A stretch of 64,000 bases of DNA from Rhodovulum strictum (GCF_009649175.1 NZ_WJPO01000014.1:1-64000); one strand, 5' to 3'; counted from the stretch's first letter, positions 52,250 to 61,985 are shown. Made by a program: numbers and translations. The notes: generated by a model not told the origin, from the letters alone.

Positions 52250-54085
52250 TCATCCGCGTCTCAGGCCACGGCCCGTGGCGAGCCTTCTGACCGTCGCCAC
52301 GAACATGTCGACCTCGTCGCGCGTGTTGTAGAACGCAAGCGAGGGCCGCACCGTCTCTTCGAGCCCGAAGCGGCGCAGGATCGGCTGGGCGCAGTGATGC
52401 CCCGAGCGGACGGCAATACCCTCGCGGTCGAGCGCCTGTCCCACCTCCCCGGGGCTGTAGCCCGCAAGCACGAAGGACAGCACGCTGGCCTTGTCCAGCG
52501 CCGTTCCGACCAGACGCACGCCCGGAATCTGCGACAGGCATCCCGTGGCATAGCCAAGCAGATCGTGTTCGTAGCGGTGGATATTCTCCAGCCCGATCCG
52601 CTGCACGTAGTCCAGCGCCGCCGCGAGCCCGGCCGCATCTGCGATGTTGCCGGTCCCCGCCTCGAACCGCGCGGGCGGTGGCTGGAACAGCGTGCGCTCG
52701 AAGGTGACATCGGCGATCATGTTGCCCCCGCCCTGCCAGGGCGGCAGCGTCTCGGCCAGCGCGCGGCGGATGTAGACCGCGCCGATCCCCGTGGGACCGA
52801 AGACCTTGTGGCCCGAGAACACGAAGAAATCGGCGCCGATTGCCTGCACATTGACCGGCATGTGGCTGACCGACTGCGCCCCGTCCACCAGCGCCACCGC
52901 ACCCACGGAATGGGCCAGCGCCACGATCTCGTGGACCGGAACCACGGTCCCGAGCGCGTTCGAGACCTGCGTCACCGCGACGATCCGCGTGCGGTCGTTC
53001 AGCAGCCGGACATATTCGTCCAGAAGCACCTGCCCGTGATCGTCCACCGGGATCACCCGCAGCCGCGCCCCCTTTTCGGCGGCAAGCTGCTGCCAGGGGA
53101 CGATGTTGGCATGGTGCTCCAGGTGCGACACGACAATCTCGTCGCCTTCGCCGATATTGGCCGCGCCCCAGGTGCGCGCGACGAGGTTGATCCCCTCGGT
53201 TGCGCCGCGCACGAACACGATCTCCTCGGACGATGCGGCGCCGAGGAAGTCGCACACCGTTTCGCGCGCGTGCTCGTAGGCATCGGTGGCGCGCGCGGCC
53301 AGCGTATGCGCGGCCCTGTGGATGTTCGAGTTCTCGTGCTCGTAGAAATGCGCGAGACGCTCGATCACGCAGGCGGGCTTTTGTGTCGTCGCGGCATTGT
53401 CGAACCAGACAAGCTGCCGACCGTTCACCCGTTCCTGAAGGATCGGGAAATCGCGCCGGACAGCATGGACGTCAAGGGCCGGATGCGGCCCCGCCCCCAG
53501 CGCGGGAGCCGACGGATGGGCCGGGGCGGCCGCGAAATAGTAGGGCGCTGCGGCAGGCGTCGCCGGGCCCTGATCGAGGAAATAGAACCCGCCCCTGCCG
53601 GCCCCGGCAAAGGGGATCGCGCCGATGTCCGGCGCGGAGGGCGCCGCCGCAGGACGAGCATGGCCCGGAACCTGCGGTGCCGCGGGGGGCGGGGTCTCGG
53701 CAGCGCCGAGCGACGGCACGGCATGTCCGGGGTCCCCGCCCCCGTGCAGCGCGGCCAGGGCGGCACGCGCCAGCGCGTCAAGCGTGCCCTCATCCGCTGC
53801 GCCCGTGGGCGACTTGCCCGCACCGCCCGGGGCCAGGCCTGCCCCGGGACGCGCCACGGCCGCGGGGCCGGTCGCGCCGGGATGCGAGGCGAGGGCCCGC
53901 CGGGCAAGCCCGGCAATGGTCTCCGCTTGCGGAACGCTTGCCGAGGGTGCGCCAGGCAGAACCGCCACCGGCTCGCCGGGCAGTGCGGTGAAGAACTCCC
54001 GCGCCAGCGCCGTCAGCGTGGCGATATCGGGCAGTCCCGCCGGAACCGTTCCGGGGGGGTTATCTGTAGGTGTCGGGGTAGTCAT
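52250..54085 (-). CDS. Cysteine desulfurase with disordered cargo N-terminus (encapsulin cargo)
   Basis: A 611-residue protein. Residues about 1-200 are Ala/Pro/Gly-rich, low-complexity and with repeated LARRALA- or LARAALAAL-like short helices: the targeting domain of encapsulin-loaded desulfurases. The rest is a SufS-like class-V PLP desulfurase: FDNAATTQKPACVIERLAHF, EHHANIVPWQQLA, PLP-Lys in FFVFSGHKVFGPTGIGAVY and the catalytic Cys in VRSGHHCAQPILRRFG. ATG at 54085 overlaps the encapsulin stop by 26 bp, typical for a shell-cargo pair. It would strip sulfur from cysteine inside the shell. Confidence 0.9.
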   Translation of the reverse strand: MTTPTPTDNPPGTVPAGLPDIATLTALAREFFTALPGEPVAVLPGAPSASVPQAETIAGLARRALASHPGATGPAAVARPGAGLAPGGAGKSPTGAADEGTLDALARAALAALHGGGDPGHAVPSLGAAETPPPAAPQVPGHARPAAAPSAPDIGAIPFAGAGRGGFYFLDQGPATPAAAPYYFAAAPAHPSAPALGAGPHPALDVHAVRRDFPILQERVNGRQLVWFDNAATTQKPACVIERLAHFYEHENSNIHRAAHTLAARATDAYEHARETVCDFLGAASSEEIVFVRGATEGINLVARTWGAANIGEGDEIVVSHLEHHANIVPWQQLAAEKGARLRVIPVDDHGQVLLDEYVRLLNDRTRIVAVTQVSNALGTVVPVHEIVALAHSVGAVALVDGAQSVSHMPVNVQAIGADFFVFSGHKVFGPTGIGAVYIRRALAETLPPWQGGGNMIADVTFERTLFQPPPARFEAGTGNIADAAGLAAALDYVQRIGLENIHRYEHDLLGYATGCLSQIPGVRLVGTALDKASVLSFVLAGYSPGEVGQALDREGIAVRSGHHCAQPILRRFGLEETVRPSLAFYNTRDEVDMFVATVRRLATGRGLRRG

Positions 54086-54983
54086 GATACTTGCCCACCT
54101 CGACATCCGTGAGAACCGCAAGCGCGTCCGGCGACTGCACCACCAGCGAGCAATAGAGGCTGATCAGGTAAGACGCGATCGCGTTCCGGTCGATCCCCAT
54201 GAAGCGCACCGACAGTCCCGGGCTCTGCTCGCCCTCAAGCCCCGGCTGGAACAGTCCGATGACGCCCTGACGCTTTTCGCCCACGCGCAGCAGCAGGATC
54301 GAGGTCTTGCCGTCCGAAAGCGGCACCTTGTCCGAGGGGACGATCGGCAGGCCGCGCCAGGTCAGGAATTGCGCGCCGAACAGGCTGACGGTTGCGGGGG
54401 GCACGCCGCGGCGGGTGCATTCGCGGCCGAAGGCGGCGATGGCCAGCGGATGGGCAAGGAAGAAGGCCGGCTCCTTCCATACTTTTGTGATCAATTCGTC
54501 CAGATCGTCGGGCGTGGGCGCGCCGGTCAGTGTCGCGATCTCCTGCGATGGCGCGACATTGGCCAGCAGACCGTAATCGGGGTTGTTGATAAGTTCGCTT
54601 TCCTGCCGCTCCTTGACCGTCTCGATGGTCAGGCGCAGCTGTTCCTTCACCTGGTCGAAGGGGCTGGAATAGAGGTCGCTGATCCGTGTATGCACGTCAA
54701 GCACGGTGGACACCGAGTTCAGGAAATACTCGCGCGGCTGCTCGTCGTAATCGACAAAGGTCTGCGGCAGCACGGATTCGTCGCGCTGACCGCAGGCAAC
54801 ATGGACGTCCTGCGGGTTCCGGACCGTGTTCAGACGGTAGATGCCCGCCTCGACTGGCACCCATTGCAGCAGGTGCACCAGCCAGCGCGGGGTGATGGTG
54901 GGCAGGATCGGCGCGGTCTTGGTTGCGTTCGCTAGCTGCCGGGCGGCGTTGTCGCCAAGCGCGAGCTGTGCAGTTTCCGTCAT
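54060..54983 (-). CDS. Family 2A encapsulin shell protein (SrpI-like)
   Basis: A 307-residue HK97-fold shell protein. The N-terminal arm (NAARQLANATKTAPILPTIT) leads into PRWLVHLLQWVPVEAGIYRL, the hallmark of SrpI/family 2A encapsulins. The body contains FLNSVSTVLDVHTRISDLYS, LITKVWKEPAFFLAHPLAIA and SVRFMGIDRNAIASYLISLY. Family 2A shells assemble into icosahedral compartments packaging cysteine desulfurase, encoded immediately downstream here. ATG at 54983 has a GGAG site. Order: rhodanese, cysK, epsC, shell, cargo. Confidence 0.92.
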   Translation of the reverse strand: MTETAQLALGDNAARQLANATKTAPILPTITPRWLVHLLQWVPVEAGIYRLNTVRNPQDVHVACGQRDESVLPQTFVDYDEQPREYFLNSVSTVLDVHTRISDLYSSPFDQVKEQLRLTIETVKERQESELINNPDYGLLANVAPSQEIATLTGAPTPDDLDELITKVWKEPAFFLAHPLAIAAFGRECTRRGVPPATVSLFGAQFLTWRGLPIVPSDKVPLSDGKTSILLLRVGEKRQGVIGLFQPGLEGEQSPGLSVRFMGIDRNAIASYLISLYCSLVVQSPDALAVLTDVEVGKYHDYPDTYR

Positions 54984-55064
54984 GTCAGAGGCTCCAGTTG
55001 GGCGCGAAGGAACGGGCCGGTTCTCCGGCCCGCGGAACAGGGTCGCAGGGCGTGCAAGGGTCGA

Positions 55065-56036
55065 TCATCGGCCTGACCCGGCCTGTGCCGGGCGCACTGC
55101 ACCTTGCGCGATCGAGTGGGTATAGTGGGTTGCGGGCGGGACATCCTCGGTCAGCCAGACATTGCCGCCGATCACCGCGCCCCTGCCGATGGTGACCCGG
55201 CCCAGGATCGTCGCCCCGGCATAGATCACTACGTCGTCCTCGACGATGGGGTGGCGCGGCTGGCCCTTTATCACACGGCCGTTGCTGTCGACGGGGAAGC
55301 TCTTGGCGCCCAGGGTCACCGCCTGGAACAGCCGCACATTGTCACCGATCAGCGCGGTTTCCCCGATCACGACACCGGTGCCGTGGTCGATGAAGAAATT
55401 GCGCCCGATTGTGGCGCCCGGGTGGATGTCGATGCCGGTTTCGCGGTGGGCCGCTTCGGACACCATACGGGCCAGAAGCGGTACCCCGAGTACATAGAGA
55501 CGGTGCGCGATCCGGTGGTGGATCATCGCGCGCAGCCCCGGATAGCACAACAGAACCTCGTCGACGCTCTGGGCGGCCGGGTCGGCATGATAGGCCGCCA
55601 CCACGTCGCCATCAAGCAGAGAGCGGATGTCCGGCAGGGTCAGGGCAAAGTCGCGCACGATGGAATGGGCCTGCGCGACAACCTCGGCGCGCCGCAGCGC
55701 ATCGACCTCTTCCAGACGCCCGCACAGTTCCAGCCTGACCTGCCCCTCGAGATCGTGCAGCACGGTGTCGAGCGTGTGGCCCACATAGAGGTCCTCGCTT
55801 TCCTGGCGAAGGTCGAGCGGCCCCAGGCGCATGGGAAACAGCGCCCCGCGCAACCCCTCCACGATGCGGTCCACGGCCTCGAGTGCAGGCATCTCGCGCC
55901 CGCCCGGCTCGAACGAGCGGTGATGGGCCTGCCGCCAGCGGCGCCGCGCCTCGGCAAGCTCCTCGAGCACGCGATCAAGGCCGAACCCCTCGTCGGCCGG
56001 ACGATCAGGTGCGCCCGCCGCAATATCCAGCGTCAT
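55065..56036 (-). CDS. epsC: Serine O-acetyltransferase, EpsC-type
   Basis: A 323-residue serine acetyltransferase making O-acetylserine from serine and acetyl-CoA. An N-terminal helical domain of about 185 residues is followed by the hexapeptide-repeat helix: [20 protein letters not shown] with the catalytic His/Asp region, [40 protein letters not shown]. The long N-terminal extension with [17 protein letters not shown] is typical of EpsC-type enzymes found beside family 2A encapsulins. The ATG overlaps the cysK stop (ATGA). Confidence 0.9.
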   Translation of the reverse strand: MTLDIAAGAPDRPADEGFGLDRVLEELAEARRRWRQAHHRSFEPGGREMPALEAVDRIVEGLRGALFPMRLGPLDLRQESEDLYVGHTLDTVLHDLEGQVRLELCGRLEEVDALRRAEVVAQAHSIVRDFALTLPDIRSLLDGDVVAAYHADPAAQSVDEVLLCYPGLRAMIHHRIAHRLYVLGVPLLARMVSEAAHRETGIDIHPGATIGRNFFIDHGTGVVIGETALIGDNVRLFQAVTLGAKSFPVDSNGRVIKGQPRHPIVEDDVVIYAGATILGRVTIGRGAVIGGNVWLTEDVPPATHYTHSIAQGAVRPAQAGSGR

Positions 56037-57007
56037 GCGGGGACACCCGAGGCGTCGAACACGCCTTCGAACAGCACCGAACTGAGATAGCGCTCGCCCG
56101 AGTCCGGAAGCACCACGACGATGGTCTTGCCCGCATGCTCGGGCCGTTGCGCCAACCGCAAGGCCGCCGCAACGGCCGCACCGCCGGAGATGCCCGACAG
56201 GATACCCTCGTCGCGCGCCAGCCGCAGCGCGGTGACCACCGCCTCGTCGTTCGAGACCTGCTCGACCGCATCGACCAGCGACAGGTCCAGAACATCCGGA
56301 ACGAAGCCAGCCCCGATGCCCTGGATCTTGTGCGGCCCAGGCTGCACCGGCTGGCCCTCGATGGTCTGGGTGATCACCGGGCTGTCGACGGGTTCGACAG
56401 CTACCGACAGGATCTTGTGGCCCTGCGTGCCCTTGATGAAGCGCGAGATGCCCGTGATCGTGCCGCCGGTGCCCACGCCCGACACCAGGATGTCGATCTC
56501 GCCGCCGGTATCCTCCCAGATTTCGGGGCCGGTGGTGCGTTCATGTATGGCCGGGTTGGCGGGGTTCTTGAACTGTTGCAGCAGGACGTATTTCGGGTCC
56601 GACGCGGCGATCTCCTCGGCAGCGGCGATCGCGCCCTTCATGCCCTTGGCGCCCTCGGTCAGCACCAGCCTTGCGCCATAGGCGAGCAACAATTTGCGCC
56701 GCTCAAGGCTCATGGTTTCGGGCATGGTCAGGGTGATCGGGATGCCGCGGGCCGCCGCCACGAAGGCAAGCGCGATACCGGTATTGCCCGAAGTGGGCTC
56801 GATCAATTCCTTGCCGGGTCCGAGCAGGCCCTTTTCCTCGGCGTCCCAGATCATCGCGGCACCGATCCGGCATTTCACGGAATAGGCGGGATTGCGGCCT
56901 TCGATCTTGGCCAGCACGGTCGCGCCGGCGCCGCTGGCGATCGCGTTCAGACGCACAAGGGGCGTATGCCCGATCGACAACGAGTTGTCGGTATAGATTT
57001 TCGTCAT
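56033..57007 (-). CDS. cysK: Cysteine synthase A
   Basis: A 324-residue O-acetylserine sulfhydrylase fixing sulfide into cysteine. The PLP lysine is in [16 protein letters not shown], the substrate loop in [20 protein letters not shown] and the phosphate cup in [14 protein letters not shown]. The C-terminal part ([34 protein letters not shown]) is intact. ATG at 57007. With EpsC and the rhodanese it supplies cysteine to the desulfurase in the same operon. Confidence 0.93.
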   Translation of the reverse strand: MTKIYTDNSLSIGHTPLVRLNAIASGAGATVLAKIEGRNPAYSVKCRIGAAMIWDAEEKGLLGPGKELIEPTSGNTGIALAFVAAARGIPITLTMPETMSLERRKLLLAYGARLVLTEGAKGMKGAIAAAEEIAASDPKYVLLQQFKNPANPAIHERTTGPEIWEDTGGEIDILVSGVGTGGTITGISRFIKGTQGHKILSVAVEPVDSPVITQTIEGQPVQPGPHKIQGIGAGFVPDVLDLSLVDAVEQVSNDEAVVTALRLARDEGILSGISGGAAVAAALRLAQRPEHAGKTIVVVLPDSGERYLSSVLFEGVFDASGVPA

Positions 57008-57032
57008 TTCGATTTCCGGTCTGTGGGCATTT

Positions 57033-57500
57033 TCAGTCCTGAAGCCAGGGCAGGCCGCGTTGGCGCCAGCCGTTCAGTGCGCCGCGATGACCGTCCACGT
57101 CCAGGTCGCCCTCGAACCCTTCGGTGACGTTGAAGACATTGCCGAACCCGGCCCTGGAGGCCACCGCCGCGGCGTCCGCCGACCGCTTGCCGGACCGGCA
57201 GATCAGCAGCACCACCGCATCGCGTGCGGCCGTCGCCTCAAACTCCCGCAGGAACCGAGGGTTGCGGGTCAGGGTCGTGCCCGTCGCCCAGGCGACGTTC
57301 GACGATCCGGGCACATGGCCGACAAACTTGAACTCCTCGCGCGACCGGACGTCGATCAGTTGCGCCTCGCCCGCCTGGACCAGCGCCCAGGCAAGGTCCG
57401 GGGATACCTCTCCAGCATAAGGCAATCGCGCATCGCGCGCCCGGCGGCGGACCTCTTCCAACTCCGCGAGAGCGGTCAGGGACTTGGAAAGTGCATTCAT
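57033..57500 (-). CDS. Single-domain rhodanese (sulfurtransferase)
   Basis: A 155-residue rhodanese. The active-site loop is [17 protein letters not shown], with Cys carrying persulfide and the CRSGKR pattern typical of thiosulfate or persulfide sulfurtransferases. Upstream strands are [20 protein letters not shown]. No signal peptide, so cytoplasmic. It leads the encapsulin operon; rhodaneses recur with family 2A encapsulins, where they may move sulfur to or from the compartment. ATG at 57500 behind AAGGAG; a longer upstream frame has no support. Confidence 0.9.
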   Translation of the reverse strand: MNALSKSLTALAELEEVRRRARDARLPYAGEVSPDLAWALVQAGEAQLIDVRSREEFKFVGHVPGSSNVAWATGTTLTRNPRFLREFEATAARDAVVLLICRSGKRSADAAAVASRAGFGNVFNVTEGFEGDLDVDGHRGALNGWRQRGLPWLQD

Positions 57501-57685
57501 GTCACACGACTCCTTGGGTCTGAACCCGTGTCCGGCAGAGCGATCACCCTCGCGATACGCAACCGCTAACACGCTGTTATCGAAGGACCACAGCTTTCCA
57601 GCTGCGAGAAGATGGAAAGAAAACCGCTTCTGCGATGCACGCAAATTCGGTAGAACGGGCTTCTCCCGCCGCGGCGGCGCGACAA

Positions 57686-57693
57686 GAATATTC
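57686..57693. promoter_or_regulatory. GAATATTC palindrome upstream of the encapsulin operon
   Basis: An 8-bp perfect dyad continuing as GAATATTCCCC, about 185 bp before the rhodanese start. Same core as the dyads at 33078 and 49784. Short palindromes arise by chance, so weight is low. Confidence 0.3.
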
Positions 57694-57762
57694 CCCGGCA
57701 GTCCAGAGAACCCGTCCGGACCGTCTGCCGCGAATCAAGGCGGCGCGCCCACCGGATCCGCC

Positions 57763-59058
57763 TCAGCGCGACAGCATCTCGACGAAGGCGCGGATCCGCG
57801 TGAGCAACTGACCCGAGGGCGGCCCCACCTGGAACGATCCCTCAAGCGCGATCGTGGGAATGCCCAGCCTCTGGAAATGGGTCGACTGGATCTCCCGGTG
57901 GATGCCGGCAAACGAGCAGCCGACATAGCCATAGAACAGGATGCCGCGCGCCTGAAAGGGGGCAATGGTCTCCTCGATCCGCTTCAGATGCCGGACAGGG
58001 GTGCCGATCATCGTGCGCCCGGTGATGATGTAATCGGCATAGGCCTGCAATGGCGGAAGATCCTCGCGATAGCCGCGTGTCCACTCGTCGGGCGTGTGCC
58101 AGGCGGTCACGGCGCCGCCGGAATCGTCGATGGTCTTGTAGACGCCGAACTCCTGCCCGCGGCCGCCGGACCAGACCAGTCGTACCAGGTTCTCCGGATA
58201 GGGCCGGATGTGGTCGGGGCGTTCAAGTTCCTCGAGCAGCCCGTCCAACACCTCTTCATAGGCGTCGGGCTTGCCGAAATAGGTGCCCGTCCCGATCAGC
58301 AGGTACATCGTGGCGAGGCTGCGGATGTAAAGCGGGTTCTCGACGCGCAGATGCAGGATGCGGCGCATCTTTGCTAGGATGCGGTTGTAGCGCAGCAGTT
58401 CGACCGACAGGCGGGTCTCGTCCACGGGCCGACCGTGAAGCCAGATCGCCAGGTCGCGCAATTCGCTTTCGATGAAGTCCTGTATGATGCGCAGGCGCCC
58501 CGCCTCGTCCTCGGTATTGGGGCGGTTCGCCCCCTCGACGCGGAACACGTCCACGCCCTCGGCGCGCAACAACTCCCAGGCGATGTTCAGCGGCTCGCAC
58601 ATCATGTTGTAGGTGGCCAGCCGCTTCACCGTGCGGTCGGCGCGCAGAAAGAACTCACCCAGAACGGCGCCGACCATGGAACAGGACTCCTTGGGAAGCT
58701 GGAAATAGTCCTCGGCCACCGTCATCGCATCCGAGGACCCGAGCCGCCCGACCTCGTTGATCGATATCGGAACCGTGTCGCAGGCATAGTAGAGCGGCGA
58801 CCAGAGCCCACCGCACATCCAGGCGGCGGGCTGGCGACCAGCGCGATGGTTTGCCTCGGCGTCCTCGATATAGGACAGCACGAGGTCGAAGAGCTTCTGC
58901 ACCGCCGGGGAATAGGCGTGATCGGCCCGGGTCTCGGCCAGATAGGCCAACTGGCTTTCCAGCCCCTCGCCGGTGCGGGCCTTCTTGGCGGTGTCAAGAC
59001 GCGCGAGCTCCGCAAGGTTCAGCCCGTCGTCCCGCAATGCAATGGTCTCGGATGCCAT
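57763..59058 (-). CDS. 2-hydroxyacyl-CoA dehydratase/double-cubane-like subunit (HgdB-type)
   Basis: A 431-residue protein of the benzoyl-CoA reductase/2-hydroxyacyl-CoA dehydratase component family. Cysteine positions that would bind [4Fe-4S] clusters are MCGGLWSPLYYACDTVPISI (about residue 83), PKESCSMVGAVLGEFF, YNMMCEPLNIAWELL and YGYVGCSFAGIHREIQ. ATG at 59058 behind AAGGAG is preferred to an upstream GTG. Partner of the fusion protein upstream. No CoA-transferase or acyl-CoA dehydrogenase is visible around it. Substrate unknown. Confidence 0.85.
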   Translation of the reverse strand: MASETIALRDDGLNLAELARLDTAKKARTGEGLESQLAYLAETRADHAYSPAVQKLFDLVLSYIEDAEANHRAGRQPAAWMCGGLWSPLYYACDTVPISINEVGRLGSSDAMTVAEDYFQLPKESCSMVGAVLGEFFLRADRTVKRLATYNMMCEPLNIAWELLRAEGVDVFRVEGANRPNTEDEAGRLRIIQDFIESELRDLAIWLHGRPVDETRLSVELLRYNRILAKMRRILHLRVENPLYIRSLATMYLLIGTGTYFGKPDAYEEVLDGLLEELERPDHIRPYPENLVRLVWSGGRGQEFGVYKTIDDSGGAVTAWHTPDEWTRGYREDLPPLQAYADYIITGRTMIGTPVRHLKRIEETIAPFQARGILFYGYVGCSFAGIHREIQSTHFQRLGIPTIALEGSFQVGPPSGQLLTRIRAFVEMLSR

Positions 59059-59080
59059 GAAAATCTCCTTTGGCACGGGG

Positions 59081-61105
59081 TCAGGCTTCGGCCCTCTCGG
59101 CCAGAACCTCGATGAACGCCTCGACCCTCGTCTTGATCTGGCCGATATCCCCGTGGGAATAGTCGGTTCCGAGTTCCAGCACCGGGATGCCGGCGTCCTG
59201 GAACTTCCTGATGAACAGGTTCTTGGTCAGACCATAGCAGGGGCAGAATTTGAGATAGGTGTAGAGCACCGCATCAACCTGGTATTCCTGCGCCAGCGCC
59301 AGCGAGATCTCCACCCGCCGTTCCAGCGGGAACTGCCGGGCGCAGGGCGTCTGGTCGAGATAGCCATCGGCCAACGCCGTCCAGGGGTCGCCATCCTCGC
59401 GCAGGGTGTGGCGAAAGGGGCCAAGACCGGTGCAGTGATCCTCGACCACGATGCGCGCCCCGATCTCCTGTTCGACCAGGTCAAGGATACGCCGGTCGCC
59501 ATCGGCCACCACGCCGCCGCACATCATCAGCCGCAGGCTCCGCGAGCCGGTCTGCGGCGCCGCCGAAAGCCGTTCCAGAACCTCCTGGTAAAGCGGCTCC
59601 AGCTCCTCGGGCTCAAGATAGAAGAACGCGCGCGTGATCTCCAGGAATTCCCCGCCGGACAGCGCCGGGACGTCGCGCTTGCGCAATTCCGATATCTGGC
59701 GGATCAGCCCCCGCACCCGGTTGAAGAGCCGGATCTGGCCGGACAGATCCTCGTTGCGGATCACGGTTCCGGTCAGCTTTTCCAGTTCGTCGCGGAAGGC
59801 CAGGATCTCTTGCCGGAAAAAGGCGCGCGAACTGGCGCGGTCCGCATTGCGCGGGACAATGAACCCGCGGGCGGGCTTGTAGAAATTGTCGATCGCCTGC
59901 GTCGTCGCCCGCATCGAGTCACAGGTGTAGAAGGTAAAGACCTTGTCGATCGCCGCACTCACCGGATGACCGGTGGCGAAATGGCCCAGAACGCTCTTGG
60001 TGAAGTCGCAGAATACCGATTTCGTGATCTGCTCGCCGCGCGAGACCTCTTCGGTGTCGCCGCATTTGAACAGGCGCAGATGTGCCGCGCCCGAGGCGTT
60101 GAGAAGTTCGAGCGGCGTGTAGTTGCAAAGGTAGCCGACCTTCCTGACGTCGGTCCTCTCAACGAATTCCTGTTGCACCGCCTCGATCCGGGCGGAAATC
60201 GCGCCGAAATCGTAGGACCCGGGCGTATCGGCCCGGCGCAGCGTGCGTCTGGCCTCGACCAGGTGCTTCTGCGCGTAGATCGCGGCACCGAGCGCGCCGG
60301 CATAGATCATGTCAAGCCGCGTGGTCGTGATCGGAAAGCCGATCAGCGTCTCGAGCGCGAGTTTCATGCCGACATTGTTCGACACCCCGCCCGTGAAGAC
60401 CAGGTCCGGCTCCAGCGGCACCTTGCTGACAAGGGTGCGCACCCGGCGGGCCGATGCGAAATGGATCCCCGCGGCGATGTCCTCGCGCGGGACGCCGCGC
60501 GCCCGCAACGAGATCACCTCGGATTCCGCAAAGACCGTGCACTGGCTCGACACGTCCGGCCGGGTCTCGGCCAGAAGCGATGCGGGCCCCATCTCGGCGA
60601 TGGTGAAATCCAGAAGCCCCGCCGCCTTTTCCAGAAACCGGCCGGTGCCTGCCGCGCATTTGTCGTTCATCAGGAACTTGATGACCTTGCCGGTCGCGGG
60701 ATCGACCTGGATGGCCTTGGAGTCCTGCCCGCCGATATCGATGATGGTGCGGGTTCCGGAATTCAGGACATGAGCCCCCATCGCGTGACACGAGATCTCG
60801 GTCACGATGTCGGTCTGCACGCCCGCGAACTCGACGGCGATGCGACCATAGCCGGTGGCCACCGCATGCTCTATCGCGTCGAACTCGACGCCCGAGGCGA
60901 CCAGCACATCCTCGAGCAGTTCGTTCGCCGTGTCCTGCATGAAGACACCGGTGGCGACCTGCGCCGTATAAAGGCGGTCCCCATGGATCAGAACCGCCTT
61001 GCCCCCACGGGAGCCGATGTCGATGCCCAGCACCGTGGCACCAGTCAGTTCGCCGAGAAGTTCCAGGTCAATCACATCCGTCAGCTTGATGGCCTTCGCA
61101 CTCAC
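59081..61105 (-). CDS. Fused ATP-dependent activase and dehydratase-like component
   Basis: A 674-residue fusion. The N-terminal about 270 residues are an HgdC/BadF-BadG-type activase: LGIDIGSRGGKAVLIHG, TRTIIDIGGQDSKAIQVD, the cluster cysteines in NDKCAAGTGRFLE and SSQCTVFAESEVISL. The C-terminal about 370 residues are a dehydratase-like subunit with YLCNYTPLELLNASG, VFCDFTKSVLGHF, YTCDSMRATTQAIDNF, LMMCGGVVADGDR, VVEDHCTGLGPF and FCPCYGLTKNLFIR. A GTG at 61105 overlaps the preceding activase stop (GTGA). Low-potential electrons would be injected at ATP cost. Confidence 0.83.
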   Translation of the reverse strand: MSAKAIKLTDVIDLELLGELTGATVLGIDIGSRGGKAVLIHGDRLYTAQVATGVFMQDTANELLEDVLVASGVEFDAIEHAVATGYGRIAVEFAGVQTDIVTEISCHAMGAHVLNSGTRTIIDIGGQDSKAIQVDPATGKVIKFLMNDKCAAGTGRFLEKAAGLLDFTIAEMGPASLLAETRPDVSSQCTVFAESEVISLRARGVPREDIAAGIHFASARRVRTLVSKVPLEPDLVFTGGVSNNVGMKLALETLIGFPITTTRLDMIYAGALGAAIYAQKHLVEARRTLRRADTPGSYDFGAISARIEAVQQEFVERTDVRKVGYLCNYTPLELLNASGAAHLRLFKCGDTEEVSRGEQITKSVFCDFTKSVLGHFATGHPVSAAIDKVFTFYTCDSMRATTQAIDNFYKPARGFIVPRNADRASSRAFFRQEILAFRDELEKLTGTVIRNEDLSGQIRLFNRVRGLIRQISELRKRDVPALSGGEFLEITRAFFYLEPEELEPLYQEVLERLSAAPQTGSRSLRLMMCGGVVADGDRRILDLVEQEIGARIVVEDHCTGLGPFRHTLREDGDPWTALADGYLDQTPCARQFPLERRVEISLALAQEYQVDAVLYTYLKFCPCYGLTKNLFIRKFQDAGIPVLELGTDYSHGDIGQIKTRVEAFIEVLAERAEA

Positions 61106-61950
61106 AGCGCAGATCCCTCGTAAAAGCGTTGCGCGATGACGGCGGCACCGAGCGCCCCCGCATAGGTCGTGTCGAGCTTGGTGGCCGAGATCGGCGCACC
61201 GATCACATCCTCCAGCGCGCGCTTCATGCCCTTGTTGTTCGAGACGCCCCCCGAAAAGACGATCTCCGGATCGAGCCCCACCCGGCGCACGAGGTTGCGC
61301 ACCCGCCGCGCCGAAGCATAGTGGATGCCCGCAGCGATCGCCTCGCGCTGCACACCGCGAACCTTGAGCGAAATCACCTCGGATTCCGCGAAGACCACGC
61401 ATTGGCTCGATATGTCCGCCGCTGCCTCGGCTTCCAGCGCCCGGTCGCCCAGTTCGTCCAGGCGGTAGTCCAGCAGTTCCGCGATCTTTTCTAGGAAACG
61501 CCCGGTCCCGGCGGCGCATTTGTCGTTCATCACGAACTCGCGCACGCGGCCATTGTCGGGATCGACGCGGATCGCCTTGGAATCCTGCCCGCCGATGTCG
61601 ATGATGGTTCGGGTGCCGGCGTTCAGGAAATGCGCACCCATCGCGTGGCACGAGATCTCGGTCACCACCTCGGTCCGGATGTCGTCGTAGTCGAGCGCGA
61701 TGCGCCCGTAGCCGGTGCCGACGATGAAGGCCAGATCGGAACGGTCCACCCCCGAAAGACGCAGGAGCCGTGCCAGCAGCCGGTCCGCCGTCTCCTGCGA
61801 GTCGATGCCGCTTGCGGTGATGGCGGTATGCACGGCGCGGTCGTTCACAAGAACGGCCTTCGCCTGCCGCGAACCGATGTCAATGCCGACGGCAGTGACG
61901 GATTTCAGGTCGGACAGCTTCTCGTTCGCGATCACATCGGCAGCGTTCAT
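61102..61950 (-). CDS. ATP-dependent activase of 2-hydroxyacyl-CoA dehydratase type (HgdC-like)
   Basis: A 282-residue ASKHA-fold ATPase with VGIDIGSRQAKAVLVND, TRTIIDIGGQDSKAIRVD, CAAGTGRFLEKIAELLD and SSQCVVFAESEVISL. The two cysteines hold the [4Fe-4S] cluster at the dimer interface. It is clearly homologous to the activase half of the following fusion, so the operon carries two activases side by side. ATG at 61950 with GGAGAG; stop overlaps the next start. Confidence 0.9.
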   Translation of the reverse strand: MNAADVIANEKLSDLKSVTAVGIDIGSRQAKAVLVNDRAVHTAITASGIDSQETADRLLARLLRLSGVDRSDLAFIVGTGYGRIALDYDDIRTEVVTEISCHAMGAHFLNAGTRTIIDIGGQDSKAIRVDPDNGRVREFVMNDKCAAGTGRFLEKIAELLDYRLDELGDRALEAEAAADISSQCVVFAESEVISLKVRGVQREAIAAGIHYASARRVRNLVRRVGLDPEIVFSGGVSNNKGMKRALEDVIGAPISATKLDTTYAGALGAAVIAQRFYEGSAL

Positions 61951-61985
61951 CCTCAGAGCCTCTCCGTTCGGGGTTTCATCTCGGG

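Noticed and set aside
51914-54112. 732-codon plus-strand frame opposite the desulfurase
   Set aside because: Overlaps a clearly recognisable cysteine desulfurase on the minus strand and has no domain of its own.
58973-61123. 716-codon plus-strand frame opposite the activase fusion
   Set aside because: Composition is typical of an antisense shadow, and the minus-strand protein has conserved cluster cysteines.
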